Part shown: in pieces, positions 1-11,967 of the stretch | Layout of the letters: each line of letters begins with the position of its first letter | Numbering within the stretch: position 1 is the stretch's first letter | Assembly: GCA_029204225.1 (NCBI GenBank) | Contig: CM055096.1 | Span: forward strand, 40,051,611-40,115,610 | Source: Diphasiastrum complanatum | Taxonomy: Eukaryota > Streptophyta > Lycopodiopsida > Lycopodiales > Lycopodiaceae | DNA length: 64,000 nt | Direction of reading: 5' to 3' | Position numbers and translations under genes: made by a program | The notes under the pieces: generated by a model | Told to the model about the DNA's origin: nothing | Seen by the model: only the letters and a program-made list of their open reading frames with translations | Database searches by the model: none

Positions 1-660
1 AAGCACAAACATGAAAAAACGATATTAAAAATTAAAAGTACGAAACTTAAAATTTAACTACCTTGGATTATTGTCATGCGCAAATGGAATTGCAATCAAT
101 AAGATAAGAAAGCAAATATTAGGAAGCAAGAGGATTAGAAATATGAAATGTGAGATTGACAATCATATAATGGCCTTAATTAAATGGATCATCATTATCT
201 ATTTATTGAATAATTAGGCCCAACAATTCTATCTATCTATGATTATACAAAGCTATGTGATTATCTTGTTGATTAAATTTGAAGCCTTGCTAAATGTAGC
301 ATAGCTAGTTGATGATGTTTGAATGGAAGGTCAATTAGGGTGTCATGAAAAGGTCAAAACTTTAATAATCAGGATGTTTAAAAGCAATCGTAGTTAAAGA
401 ATTTTGTGAGAAAGGTATATATCTCAAGTATTAAAAAGAGGTGAAAAGTTTTTTGACTACAATATAATTTATTTGTCTTTATTCATGCTTCTATGTGATC
501 TCACTATACATACATTTGTTTTCCTTTTGCATCTTAAGATGTGAAACATAGGCACAATCATAATATGTTCATTTCAAAATGATGAAATAATATCAATTGG
601 ATGTGAACAGCCTTTTCCACATTGTTAGTACTTGTTATAAGTTAGAATTGTCAGTATTGT
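1..660. other. AT-rich stretch, nothing recognised
   Basis: No reading frame, repeat array or terminal motif that I can support. The composition is AT-rich, as in other intergenic parts of the window. Confidence 0.5.
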
Positions 661-1319
661 TTTGTTGGCATGTTGCCATGAAAAGGTGGAAATTGTCCTC
701 TTCAAATTTGTCAAAAAGGAGATTATGCTTGTCTTGAGTGTGCAATCAAAGGGATTGGCGCAATTCCTATTTCTCTCTCTACAAATAGGAATGTTCATTT
801 GGAGGCTATTTTGTTCATTCCATCTATTACCAAGAATTTACTTAGTGTGAGTCAATTGCTAAGTACAAGCCTCAAAGTTGAGTTTGATGGAAATGCTTGT
901 ATGATTAAAAGGAAGGATCTCTTGATTGCAAAAGGTAAAAGGCAAGGGAAATTGTTCAAACTAGATGCTTGTGTTATTGCTAACCAAGCTAGATGTGTTG
1001 CAAGAGAGCAAATACCTATTCAAGAGGTTTGGCATAAAAGGATGAGACACCTCAACTTCAAGTCATTGGAGGTAATGGCTAGAAAGAAGGTTGTGATTGG
1101 TCTTCCAAGTTCCTTAAGTATGATCATCAATCATGTTTGTGAGTCTTGTGCTTTGTCAAAGTCACATAAACTACCTTATACTTAATGTACATCTAGATCT
1201 ACAAAGCTTTTTCAAGCTGTACATTTCGGATGTTCATGGAATTACTACAATTAGCAATAGTGGAGCTAAGATGTATGTAACTTTCATTGATGATTTTAGT
1301 AGATTTTTTTGGATCTATC

Positions 1320-2218
1320 TGTGAATAATAGAAAGCGATCCAACTTGTCTATAGGGGTTGATGTGGAAAATCATCTTGCTTGTGCATTTACAAGTTGTAA
1401 ATATCATTTTCTAGCATGTACAAACTCGAGCTACATGACATGCACAATGTCTAGATGGTCATATTCACTTTGTTCCATTGTATATATCAAAGGTATGTGA
1501 ATTGAGCACATTACCTTGTAGATCTAGGCAAGTTTGAGTTAGGTAGATCTAGATTTGATGACATGCATAAAACTAGATGACATGCAAAATCAGTTAGAGT
1601 GCATGCATGCAACATGCAATCACTGTATGCAATATGCAAGTCAGTACATATGTTCTACAAATGTCCAAGTCATCTAGGGAAGTTACATGCAAGACATGCA
1701 AGTACTATTTGACACATGCATGTAGTTTTGTAGGTTCATAGTTGAGAATTTGACATTTGGCAAAGTAGGTAGGAGTTAGGTGCAAATTCAGCATGCAAGC
1801 TGTTAGGTGTCAATATGGTAATAGTTTATACTTGATTAGATGTATGGAATGCATTGAATGCAAGGAGTACCAGGAATTTTGGCTCTCCTATATATGTACA
1901 TATCATTCTCATTCATATATGATGATGAATCAAGCTTTGGTAATGTCATAATGTCAAAATTGGATCTCATGCTATTTTGCTTGTTTTAATATTCTCTCTC
2001 TAACTCGAGTAGAAGGTCTTCTTCATACATTCTTTTGCTTATTATTCTCTCTATTTGTGAGGAATTAGTATTGCTTTGATCTGTAGCATTCTAGATTGTG
2101 CTCTAGCCTCAGATCCATTGGTAGATTGCAGGATTGCTCTACAGGTGTTCTGTGTGCCATCACAAAGCATGGTCAAGATCATTCACCCCACACGTGTGAA
2201 CTTGCTGGATTTTTCACA
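1320..2218. mobile_element. Solo LTR (899 bp) inside Copia integrase
   Basis: The insert begins TGTGAATAATAG and ends GGATTTTTCACA, so it has canonical TG...CA ends. It is flanked by a perfect 5-bp duplication CTATC (1315-1319 and 2219-2223). Removing the insert and one CTATC joins FFWIY to LLKSKDEV in frame. Inside is a plausible core promoter, CTCCTATATATGTAC near 1888-1902, followed by CT-rich sequence, and a CACACGTGTG palindrome near 2190. There is no primer site, polypurine tract or coding sequence. A lone LTR with target duplication is the usual product of recombination between the two LTRs of a full element. Orientation is suggested as plus by the TATA box but is not proven. Confidence 0.9.
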
Positions 2219-2562
2219 CTATCTACTAAAGAGCAAAGATGAAGTGTATGATGTCTTTGTTAAGTTCAAGAATGCAAAGGAAAACCAATGTTCCACAAGG
2301 ATCAAGTGCTTAAAGAGTGACAATGTTGGAGAGTACATATCTACCAATCTCAAGGCTTTTTGTGATGAACATGGGATCAAGAGGGAGTATACAACACCAA
2401 GGACCCCACAAAAAAATGGAGTGGCTGAAAGGAAGCATAGGACTTTATGTGAAAGTGCCAAAGCCATGAGGTTGAGTGCTAATCTTGATTTTGGGATCAA
2501 GCTTTGTTGTGTGCAATAGGTGGCTGAGTGTTATTTTGGATGGAAGGACACCTTTTGAGATG

Positions 2563-2668
2563 CTATTCAAGAGGAGGCCGAGTGTCAACTTTCTTAGAAC
2601 TTTTGGATGCACATGCTATTCAAGATAAGGCTGAGTGTCAACTTTCTTAGAACTTTTGGATGCACATG
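2563..2668 (+). repeat. 53-bp tandem duplication within Copia integrase relic
   Basis: Two adjacent 53-bp copies (2563-2615 and 2616-2668) start CTATTCAAG and end GGATGCACATG, with about three substitutions between them. The duplication repeats the segment coding FLRTFGCTC and adds 53 bp, so it shifts the frame. Confidence 0.85.
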
Positions 2669-2749
2669 CTATGACAACATTACTCTTGATGATAGGACCA
2701 AGGAGGATCCATCTTCAAGGAAAGGTATTTTCCTATGTATCTTGAACAT

Positions 2750-3080
2750 TCAATTCATGAGGGTTAAGTATAATCTTCAGCTCTGCGGTAAGTTACTCTG
2801 ATGATTTGCTAAATGTTGAGGAGTGATTCCTAAGTGAGTTTTAGCATTGATATGAGTTTTTATATTTCTTAATTCTTCTAAAATGCAATCCTTGTTTGTT
2901 ATCTTTCAATGATTTAATTGCCTTGGATAGGTCAAAGGTTCTCGATATATCAATTAGCTTGTTAAAAATCCATCCATGAGAACTCTCTATTTAAGGCTTG
3001 AAACTTACATCCAATTAAACTTTAAAAAAAACAAGGTGACTAATGTATATCATGAGAAGCTTTGCCCAAGCTTTCAAATA
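2750..3080. other. Unassigned spacer between two Copia relics
   Basis: I see no conserved motif here. The Copia coding similarity on the left stops near 2745, and minus-strand Copia RT begins near 3120. Confidence 0.4.
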
Positions 3081-3089
3081 GCTAAAAAA

Positions 3090-5549
3090 TAAAATAAATA
3101 AGGCAAAGATTGCATTTTAGAAGATTAGTCATAAACTGACTGAGAGAGCTGACTGCAAAAGCTATGTCTGGCCTGGTACAGAGCATGACGTACATAAGAG
3201 ATCCTATAATAAAATGGTAAGGATACTCACGTATCTGCTGCTTCTCATGAATTGTTTGCGGATATTGGTCCTTTGATAATTTGAGACCTGGTTCCATTGG
3301 TGAAAGAGCTAACTTGCAATTAATCAGATTATATCTGACTAACATGTTGTAGATGTACCTTTGTTGTATAATATAGACCAACTTTTGTTTTCTGTCTCTG
3401 TGGATTTGTATATCAAGGCAGAAATGAGCTTCGCCTAGATCGGTCATGTCGAATTCGAAAGATAGCATTGTCTTGGCCTCTTTTATCAGATCGGTACTAT
3501 TGTTGAAAAGCAATGTATCATCCACGTACAAAGTGATAATTATAAAAGATTGTTGCACTGATTTGAAGTAATCATTTGAATCTGAAGAGCTAGGTGTGTA
3601 GCCGTGATCAATAAAAAAAGTATTGATCCTTTGAAACCATGCTCAAGCATACTGCTTCAAGCCATAAAGTGCCTTATGAAGTTTACACACATGATTGTGT
3701 TTACCCTCGATAATATAACCTTCAGGTTGCACCATGTAAATGTATTCTTCAATAACTCCATTGAGATATGTTGTATGTACATCCATTTGATGTATTTTCA
3801 AATTTGTTGCAACAACAAATGATAGCAAAAGTCGAATAGAAGAATGCCTGACTACTGGACTGAAGGTCTCAGTGTAATCGACGTTGTATACCTGAGAAAA
3901 TCCTCTGGCGACAAGTCGTGCCTTTCTCCTGTTGATGCTTCCATATGCATTGTACTTGACTTTGAAAATCCAGTTGCTACGTTTCTACTAACAAGTAATT
4001 CGACAATTGTTCATGTCTGGTTCTCGATAAGAGATGAATATTGTTTATCCATAGCTTCTTTCTAGAGATCTGAATTGGGCTGACTGAGTGCCTCTTGGAC
4101 AAACATTGGTTCCTGAACAAGGTAGGCTGCAGACTCGTCGATATACCGGTTAGGCGGTTTGCTTGCTCTTGAAGATTCTCTAGTCCTATCAATAATTTTG
4201 CATTGATCAGATTCGAATTCTACCTTATGACCTAGATCTATAATTCTACTTACTAATAACAGATTTGTAGAGAGTTTAGGAACATATAAGACCTTTGATA
4301 GTAGTTTGAATTGATCATGCTGGAATCGCAATCTTACACTACCTTCACCTTCAATAGTGTGAGTACTATTGTCACCAAGATGAATAAATTTCTTCATGCT
4401 ATAAGGCATGTAGGAGTTGATAATCTCACGTTGATTGGTCATGTGTTGAGTTGCTCCAGAATCAAGAAACCATGAATCATCCAAAAGTGCATTTTGGTCT
4501 TTGACCATAAATGCGCCTTCGTCCACTTCGACCTGGGGAGATGATGAAACTGTGTTTGCTTGTTGATCAGGCCGCTTGGCTGCATTCTTCGCTTGGAGAA
4601 TTTGACAATCCTGGATCTCATAGTTATTGCGCTTGCAATACCTTCAAAACATATTCGTCTTTGATTGTGGATCTGATGATTGTGCTTGACTTTGAGACAG
4701 CTTCTGATTCGTTGCAGCCTTCTTGGAGCTTTTCTGCTTCTGTCGCTTAGAGCCTTTGTTGGCATATAGAGCCTGAGTAGACAAAGTGTCTTGACTTCAT
4801 CTATTGTCTTGTTGCAGCAACATAGTGATAACTCTAGTAAGAGTTAAATCTAAGTGTATTGATATGATCATCACCCAGTTCTTATATGTAGAGGGCAAAC
4901 TTGAAAGCAATGTCATAATTGCGTCTTGATCGTTTATGATTGATCCAATAGTGGTCATTTGTTGCAGGAGATTCTTAAACTAGTTAATGTGACTATGAAG
5001 AGAATCACCATTAGACATCTTGAATGTGAAGAATTTCCTTCAAAGATGTAACTTAGTAGTTATGTCCCTCATGTCATATAGTGAGTTCAAGATGTCCCAA
5101 ACATCTTTTGAAGTTTTAGCTTCAGCTATGTGTCCAATCTGTGTATCTGATATATTGAGGATAATAAGCATGAAAGTTTTACCATCCTTCGACTTTCATT
5201 TTGGGTCTTCTGTGTCGTCTTCAGGTTTTTCTTCTGTACCTATAACAACATCCCATAATTCGTTGGCGATTAGCAAGGACTTCATCTTAAATTGGATCCA
5301 TTCAGCTTTTTGCAATAAGACCAGCTTTACTTTGAGAATCCATCTAGGACTTAGTCTGTCATTTGTATCGATGATGCTAAGATGTAGTAATGCCAATAAC
5401 AAAAAATCAACTCTTTGATACTAAAACGATGAAAGGAACTGAAGAATATGATATCAATTTGATAACGCTCAAGATATCAAGTATTAGAGCTTTTGTTCTA
5501 ATATCGAAATAGTATTAGGCCCTGAAGAAGAATCAACGCTCTGATACCA
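3090..5549 (-). pseudogene. Copia gag-pol relic, internally deleted
   Basis: Minus-strand Ty1/Copia coding region, reading from 5400 down to 3090. Gag is at about 5402-4560 (KDVWDILNSLYD, KLHLRRKFFTFKM). Protease follows with WFLDSGATQHM at about 4470. The GAG-pre-integrase start (KVLYVPKLSTNLLLVSR) then runs directly into an integrase tail (PNRYIDESAAYL) within the single ORF 4526-4062, so the whole integrase catalytic core is missing. RT is at about 3990-3090 in two frames: MDVHTTYLNG and LYGLKQ at 3828-3643, and the catalytic YVDDTLLF and TRPDIAFAVSSLSQFM at 3558-3130. RNase H and the 3' LTR are absent. A primer site (reverse complement of TGGTATCAGAGC) lies at 5538-5549 against the 5' LTR. 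Sister copies are at 13.9-15.4 kb and probably 59-60.5 kb. Confidence 0.9.
5538..5549 (-). promoter_or_regulatory. Copia primer-binding site (initiator-Met tRNA)
   Basis: GCTCTGATACCA on the plus strand reads TGGTATCAGAGC on the minus strand. This is the standard plant Copia primer site, complementary to the 3' end of initiator-Met tRNA. It directly abuts the LTR beginning at 5550. Confidence 0.9.
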
Positions 5550-6775
5550 TGTCGGAAAGAGGTGTGTAAAACATAGGTTGAACTCGAATGAAAATTATTC
5601 GAACGACAAAAAAGAAAACTTATCGTGCGTAGCGGAATAAACTATCTTCATCTTTCTTCATGCATGACTATGCCTATGAATTTCAAACAAAACAATAGTG
5701 ATAGAAATTACGTTCGATCTTATAGTAACTGGCTTTGAAATCATCAGTACTAAAGTGATTACGTAGCCAAACAATAATGCATTGAATTATCAGACAGATA
5801 ATTTGTCGCGAATCACTAAATAAATAATTAGTCACGAACTACTAGACAAATAATTAGTCGTGAAGAATTACAAAATTGCATACATTCTGAGACGAAGCTG
5901 AATGTAATAAACGATAGTATTGATTCAGTATAAAAATGAAACATAAGTAAATGAGTACAATAAGTTGTGGATTGAAGTCGCGTACTCTAAGTTATCTGTG
6001 AACGGCTAAAATGAAAGTTTGAATTAAGCACAATGCTGATAAGCAGTAAGCGCAATAGCAATCTCTAAACAACTCTAAGAAGTGAGCTAGAATGCTCAGG
6101 AGTGTTCAAGCTCGCAGGCTTGAGAGAGAGAGAGAGAGAGCTAACTATTCAAATGCTTGCTGAACTTCTTCTCTTCTTTTTTTCTTAAAACTATATGAAT
6201 ATGAGCATCTATATATACTAAGCAATTAGGTCGTCAAATGCGATTGCCAGTTGGCTGGTGTCCACTGCCATTCATCCAGTTCCTTCTTAAAAATTGATTG
6301 CTAATAAGTGGTGAAAATTGGTCGTAAACAGTCTGTCTGCATAAATGAACTAAAATTGTCACTCTGTAGAAATGAACTAAAACTGCCACAGGTGACACTG
6401 TCGCAAAAAGACGACAGTGTCGGCTTTTTGTGAAAAACCCGACAGTGTCCTTAAATCTCATTTAGGATAGCCCCACACTTTGCCAAAGTCATTTTCTTAA
6501 CACTTGACGGACTTTGAAGAATGCGACTCTACAGTTAGACTTGCAATTCCTGACAGGCAAAAAATGCTAAAAAGGTTACACTGTATTTTTACACAAGATT
6601 CCTTACATGTGAAAAATGCAACACTGTTGTCAAACTCCATGTATTTCTGCAAACTGTGTAAAAACACTATACTTCTGCAGACTGTATAAAGACACGGGAA
6701 AATCCATAGAACTGGATAAACAATGGATGAGGATTAAAACCAATATCGATTAGTAAGAAGGAGAACAATCCAACA
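5550..6775 (-). mobile_element. 5' LTR of the minus-strand Copia (about 1226 bp)
   Basis: The left edge is fixed by the adjoining primer site and begins TGTCGG. The right edge ends CCAACA at 6775, where similarity to the second copy (ending at 15431) also stops. It holds a short (GA)n run at about 6122-6140 and a cluster of inverted GACAGTGTC / GACACTGTC words at 6388-6450 that could fold into a hairpin. No target duplication can be checked because the other LTR is missing. Confidence 0.8.
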
Positions 6776-8445
6776 AGTAGCAAGCTGAGTTGCGTGAGGA
6801 ATGAAACTTGCTACAAAACACAAGTTGTCAGATGAAGCTTGCATTTTGTGGACGTTGTCACCATCTTGGTCATGCGGTTGCTTCTTGTCCAATTCCTCCA
6901 AGGTGCCCTCTTCAGCGCTAACTTGGGCCGCTGATGGATGACCATTTAATTGTTCTAGGGGACTTCAATATGTACATTGATCCTTCTGATGGTCCTCACT
7001 CTCTTTTTGCTTATAAATCTCTCGCATGGTCTTGCTTTCAGTCTTCTCACTCTCTCCTTGATATCAACCATCCCTTTGTGATTTCTCGCACCATGCTTGG
7101 ACTAACTATAGGCCGAGTCCTTCGTTTGCTTCAGCAAGGCTTGACCATTTTTATATTTCTTCTTCTCCTACTTGGCTTAGGCTCCTCTATATCGAAACTC
7201 ACAATTTCACCGCGCTTTTTGACCATAGCCCTATTCTGCTTAAGTGTCACTTCCATGCTTTACTTTCTACGTAACCGCTTTCTTCTCTCCCTACGTCATG
7301 AATTATGCCCTCCTTGCTTTTGAGTCTATTCTTTCTTCCATGTGCCGGCTCTTAGACTCTTTCTCTCCCCCACAAACCAAAATTTTTGACTGTGTTGCTT
7401 TTCTTCATCAAGCGGGCAAGGCTAAGCGTCGCTCCTTAGATAGGGCCAAGCTGTTGGCCTCTTCTCTCCTGGTCCGCATTGCTTCCTCTCGTGCTTCTGC
7501 TGCTGATGCTACTCTTTTTGCATTACTCTCTTTGCATCCCTTGAGCTCCATTGTCAGGTTGTTCTTCGTCGTATTGATGCTCATATTGTTGCTAGGTTTA
7601 TGCTTGGTTCTAGACTTCATTGGCTTGACATTCCTACTTCTTTTTTCTTTCAAACCCTTCATTGCCATCGTTCAATCTCCTTTGTTCATTCTCTCACTAT
7701 TGATGGCATAACCCTTCATGACTCTCCTTCCATCGTTCGGGCCTTCCTCCCTTCTTTCTAGTTGCTTTCTTCTCCTTGCTTGCCTGAACAGAATAGATTG
7801 ATTTCCTTTGGCACCTCAGATCGGGTCCTTCCTTTGGAAACCTCTACCCTCTTGGTTGTCCCCTTTTCTTTGAAGGAACTCCAAGCTCTACTAGCACTCC
7901 CCTTGGGCAAGACACCTGGACCTGTTGGAATTATCTCCTAGATCTTTGTCACCTTCTGGTGGTAGTTGGGGCCTCATCTGCTTCACCTCGCCCAACAGGC
8001 CCTCCTTGCAGGTACACTTTTGCGTTGTGTCTCTGAGGGAATGATCAAGCTGATCCTAAAAAACCCTTACCTCTCTTTTTGTCGGATTTTCGTCCACTTA
8101 GTATGTTAAATACTTCCTACAAGCATATTACCAAAGCCATGACCCTGTGTCTTGCTCCCCTTTTGCCCTTTGTCTTGTCCCTTAAAGAGTTTGGTTTCAT
8201 CAAGAGTCCTAACATTATGGACTCCCTCCTCAATGTTTGTTTCTTCACCAACTCTTTAGTTGCCCTTTCTACCCCGGGACCTTGATAAGGCTTTCGACCA
8301 TATTCGTTGGGATTACATTCTTGCTAGCTGCAAAGCCTTGGACCTCTCTCACTCCTTTTGTGCCTTTTTGAATGCTCTTTATTCGTCTGCGTCTTCTATG
8401 ATCCTCTTTAATGGTGAAGAAACTAAAGGTTTCCACCCACAAAGC
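6776..8445 (+). pseudogene. L1-like LINE relic (zinc knuckle, endonuclease, RT start)
   Basis: Remains of a non-LTR retrotransposon in several frames. At 6843-6890 is a CX2CX4HX4C zinc knuckle (CGRCHHLGHAVASC), typical of ORF1. At 6943-6990 is IVLGDFNMYIDPSDGP, the GDFN motif of an APE-type endonuclease, and near 7140-7240 are RLDHFYI and DHSPIL, its C-terminal motifs. At 8079-8285 is an RT start (SDFRPLSMLNTSYK, FGFIKSPNIMDSLL), then at 8283-8440 motif A, DLDKAFDHIRWDYI, and ASSMILFNGE. The RT catalytic YxDD, the 3' end and poly(A) are missing. Motif order matches plant L1-type ORF2. It is much richer in C and T than its neighbours. Many frameshifts make it non-coding. Confidence 0.85.
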
Positions 8446-8744
8446 ACTATTAGTGTATGGAACACAGGTTTAGCAGTTCTTGTAATCATTCACTTACATT
8501 AGAGACCACCTCCTTCCTTTGATCGTATACATATAGAAGATGGATGGGAGAACGAAGAGAGAGTGTGGTCATAGACAGACAAGTTTGAGTGATGAATGTT
8601 GAATGTGAGGAAGAAAAGCTGGTCACTAGTGAGTGAGATGAGCTCAGTCCATCAGACCTCTAAGATCAGACATAGAGAGATATAGATAGAAGTATTTGCT
8701 AGTAAGCACTGCTCATCTATTCTATTCGTAAGAGACAAAGTTTC
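8446..8744. other. Unassigned spacer
   Basis: No motif recognised. This short stretch separates the truncated LINE from the GGTAC-rich repeat. Confidence 0.4.
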
Positions 8745-10591
8745 TCTTACAATAATGTGCTATGCGGTATGCCAAACAACGCTCAAGGAATCACCATAAA
8801 TCATATACTAGTAGTACCAAAGTATCAATCACTGGTAGTACCAGGAGTTTTAGAAATACCATTAGGTAGTACCAAAACATCATATACAGGTCGTATCAAA
8901 GTACCAAAGCATCTTATAGTACCAAAGTACCACACAAGCAGAAAGTTCAAGTACCTTAATTGGTAGTCTGGAGGATAGAAATTTAACATGATAGGTTCCA
9001 TTAGTACCAATCTTTGGTACTCAAAAGTTTCAGAAACAAGCAAACATTACAAAAATAGTACAAGTCTTGTAAAGCTTGGATTCCACCAATCTGTAAACAA
9101 CACTAAAATAGTACCAAAAAACCACAAAGGATTGTATGCGTGTGCGAACACAAATAAATATAGCTATAAAGTACCTAATTTAATAGTTTTATGCGTAAAT
9201 CATGGTCACAAGAAGTCTAAATAGTACCTATTTGGTATATTTTAAAATAAATACGAGACACTTACAATAAAAGAACCTAACTAAGTGGTCAAGAGCATCA
9301 GAATCGGTACACGATAACTTACTGTAGTACCCAAGAGTTTTACCAGCACAAAAAATAGCACCAAAATAGTACAAAATTTATAAAATTAGTAGTCGACTAC
9401 TAGAGTAATACTACCAATTGGTCTAACAACATTAACGCAGTACCAAAAAGACCAAATTGGGACGTGTGCAAACTGCAAATACGATGAATTCTATAAAAAA
9501 ATAGAACCAAATCCTATAGATTTTAAAATAAAAATGGTACACACTATAGATCTCAGTAGACCAATTTGGATGATTTTAGAATGAAAATGAGACACGAGGT
9601 ATTAAAGCACTTATTTTGGTAGTCTCTACTATCAAAATTGTTCTACGATAAGTTCCAGTAGTACCAACACAAACATTCAATGCCCAAAAGTTCCTTGAAA
9701 TATTAAAAAGCACCAAACAGCTAATTGCTAGTATATCGAAAACGTTCAAAAACTACCAAAGCTATCAAAAGCACCAATGAACAACAAACAACAGTACTTT
9801 CTACACACTAGAAGTATAAAATGTTCCATGAGGTCCAAACAACAAAAAAAGAAGGTATTTGAAAATAATATAGAGTACCAAATTTTAGGCAAACATATAT
9901 CTCACACAATTTTTCATAAGTACCAAATACAAAATAAATAGCTGTTTATAAGCTTCCACAAGTACCAATAGTCCTAAAAGTCCAAATGAGCAAAATATCA
10001 ACTGAGTAAAAAACTACAAAACAGTTCCAAACAGTAAGAGGTGGAGTGTGTATCTGCAGAACCAAAGAACAGAAGTATCAAAGATCAGTTTCAACAATGC
10101 AAAAGATCAGCATTACTAAGAAAACGGAAATTCAAAAAAAACGAAGGACTTGAGTGTAGTCAAGAAGATGTACTGGATGCCTAACAACACTCTTTCTTCC
10201 AATCCTCTGTCGGCATATGTCTTTTTTGTTCGGGGACATTTGAGTTTCTGAACTTCAAAAGGCATACACCAGTTCCTTGACCCGAGCCGTGATTATGGTA
10301 CCTCTAGGCAATTGTCTCTGACAGACACTCAAGGGCAAAAACCTCCTCATCGTCCTTAATGTTAAGGCAAGAACTGACTGCAACAATATTTCTATGATGA
10401 ACACCCAAAGCACCTGCAATTCTCAAATGAGGGAGATTCGTTGTGCCATCAGCTTTATTTAGGACCATCACAAGCAAAGATCTCTTTACGAAGAGTTCAT
10501 TCGCCGAGTGGGGCACCTTAATTTGACTAAGGGTGTTATGATGGAAAGTGTGGAAAAATTCAGAAACGTCAAGAATGCTCGATGCCACTGA
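8745..10591 (-). mobile_element. Unknown repeat, copy 1: VSPNKKD-family ORF plus GGTAC-rich tail
   Basis: Minus-strand copy of a dispersed repeat whose longer copy is at 30611-33152 on the plus strand. The coding part is about 10591-10140. The segment around 10304-10603 reads SQIKVPHSANELF and IAGALGVHHRNIV, and beyond it in another frame are MSPNKKDICRQRIGRKS and HPVHLLDYTQ. I recall similar VSPNKKD...HPVHYL stretches in uncharacterised repetitive plant proteins but cannot name a family. From about 10140 to 8745 it is AT-rich with very many GGTAC/GTACC words and no ORF. The N-terminal coding part is cut off at 10591 by a Copia LTR. The two copies match along essentially the whole tail by eye. 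Confidence 0.7.
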
Positions 10592-11190
10592 TGCGAACAA
10601 CAAAACAAATTAATCTCGAACGAAATAAATTCAGATGGATTTCAGATATGATTGTTGATCACTGCCTGCTATATCATTCCTAGAATCCTCTAGAAAGTAG
10701 ACAGACATTGTTGATCTACGCTGTAGATTAATACAACATTCAACAAAATTGAACTAGTGTGCAAAATTTATAAAAACAAGTGAATGAGATACACAAGCAA
10801 TACTAGACAATAATTCATTCAAAATCATACAAACATTAAGAGTGATATGTGCGTAATAGATACAATATCATCTATTGATGTTCTTGATTTCGAGCACTAT
10901 ATGACAGACCCACACAACGCATTGGCATGAGAGAAGCGGCGTTCTCTTATGAATAATGTCTCTCTTACTAGTGGACTTCTTGGATCTCTGTGGATCCTGC
11001 TTACAAAATTGTCTCCCTCACATGCGGACTCACAGGCGGACTTCTATTCTATATATTTCTATCTGCTACTTTATGTATTTTATACATCTAGTAATTGCAT
11101 ACATTCAGAGTAGCATATCTGATTAGATAGACTAAATAATCTATAGCTAATCATGGATTACAAGAGTGGTGGGTTAGGCACGTCCTAACA
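10592..11190 (-). mobile_element. Copia 3' LTR (599 bp)
   Basis: On the minus strand it begins TGTTAGGACGTGCC at 11190, right after a purine-rich tract, and ends ...GTTCGCA at 10592. It is homologous along its length to the plus-strand LTR at 21175-21749. The last 24 bases before each end align without gaps, which fixes the boundary at 10592. It interrupts the VSPNKKD-family ORF. Confidence 0.8.
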
Positions 11191-11967
11191 CTCTTTCGCT
11201 GATGTCATCATATCAGATCAGAGTTTTTGTACTTCATGGTACTTGTATGATCTTCCTGATCCTTTGGAGCGTGAAGGTCAAAAAGTGTCACGAAGATTTT
11301 CATGTCGCTTCGAGTCATTTGACTTTTGCGTCGTTTGACTTTTTCCTGTTGTTTCATGAACATTTTTCTTTCGCAAATATTTCGCGTTTGTGTCTTTGCG
11401 TCAAGATCTTCGCGAACATTTTTGCTTCGTGTCTTTTCATCAAACTGAGAGCTGATAGCTAGCAAAGCTTTAACAATAAAAACGTTTTGTTTCTTTAGCT
11501 CCCTCTCAAAGTGTGGTAGCTTGATGACTCCAAGACTGCTTCTCTGTTTCTCAAATCCACTTTTGTTTAGGGCCTTTGTGAAAATGTCAGCCACCATCTC
11601 CTTTGTTCCAATGAAAATAGTCTGCAACATCTTCTTCCCAATCAGATCCCTTATCAAGTGATACTTGATTGCAATGTGTTTCATCCTTGAGTGAAACGCA
11701 TGATCCTTTGTCAGATGTATTGTAGATGTATTGTCCATATGCAAAATCATAGGCTCATTTTTTGTTTCGCCCAGTTTGTCAAGGTTTTTGTTTGAGCCAA
11801 ATGATTTCATTAGCCATCTTTGCTGCTGCAACGTAGTCTGCTTCGTAGGATGACTGAGCCACAATGGTCTGCTCCTTGTTGACCCAGAGAATATCTTTTG
11901 TTGGCGGATTCCAGAGAATTCCCAGATGCCCCCCTCTCTTGTGAGGGAGCTTTGATTGTATTGTCAA
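11191..11967 (-). pseudogene. Copia RNase H with unusual C-terminal tail
   Basis: Minus-strand 3' end of a Copia polyprotein. RNase H motifs are AQSSYEADYVAAAK at about 11860 and HMDNTSTIHLTKDHAFHSRM at about 11745, followed by HIAIKYHLIRD and VADIFTKALNKSGFEKQR. A roughly 70-residue, charged extension follows, with DEKTRSKNVRED and DAKTQTRN, before the stop at 11208. Copia polyproteins usually end soon after the TKAL block, so the tail is extra. The same tail in the copy at 20.85-21.0 kb carries nearly three 13-residue units. RT and everything upstream are missing. The LTR follows immediately. Confidence 0.85.

Larger units (their letters stand above)
662..2750 (+). pseudogene. Copia polyprotein relic (GAG-pre-integrase and integrase)
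   Basis: Fragment of a Ty1/Copia pol gene, which in an intact element encodes the protein that joins element DNA to the host chromosome. At 799-1185 is a GAG-pre-integrase domain with HKRMRHLN followed by CESCALSKSH, the HHCC zinc-binding part of integrase. At 1210-1320 the core starts with SDVHG and FIDDFSRF. The core resumes at 2224 with LKSKDEVYD, then SDNVGEYIS and NGVAERKHR, which supply the other acidic residues (the E lies in AERK). It runs on to FGCTCYD and DDRTKEDPS near 2745. The break at 1320-2218 is a solo LTR. Other damage: a stop near 1184, a stop near 2517, and a 53-bp tandem duplication at 2563-2668. No protease, RT or own LTR is visible. Identity as Copia integrase is firm; nothing here is functional. 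Confidence 0.9.
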
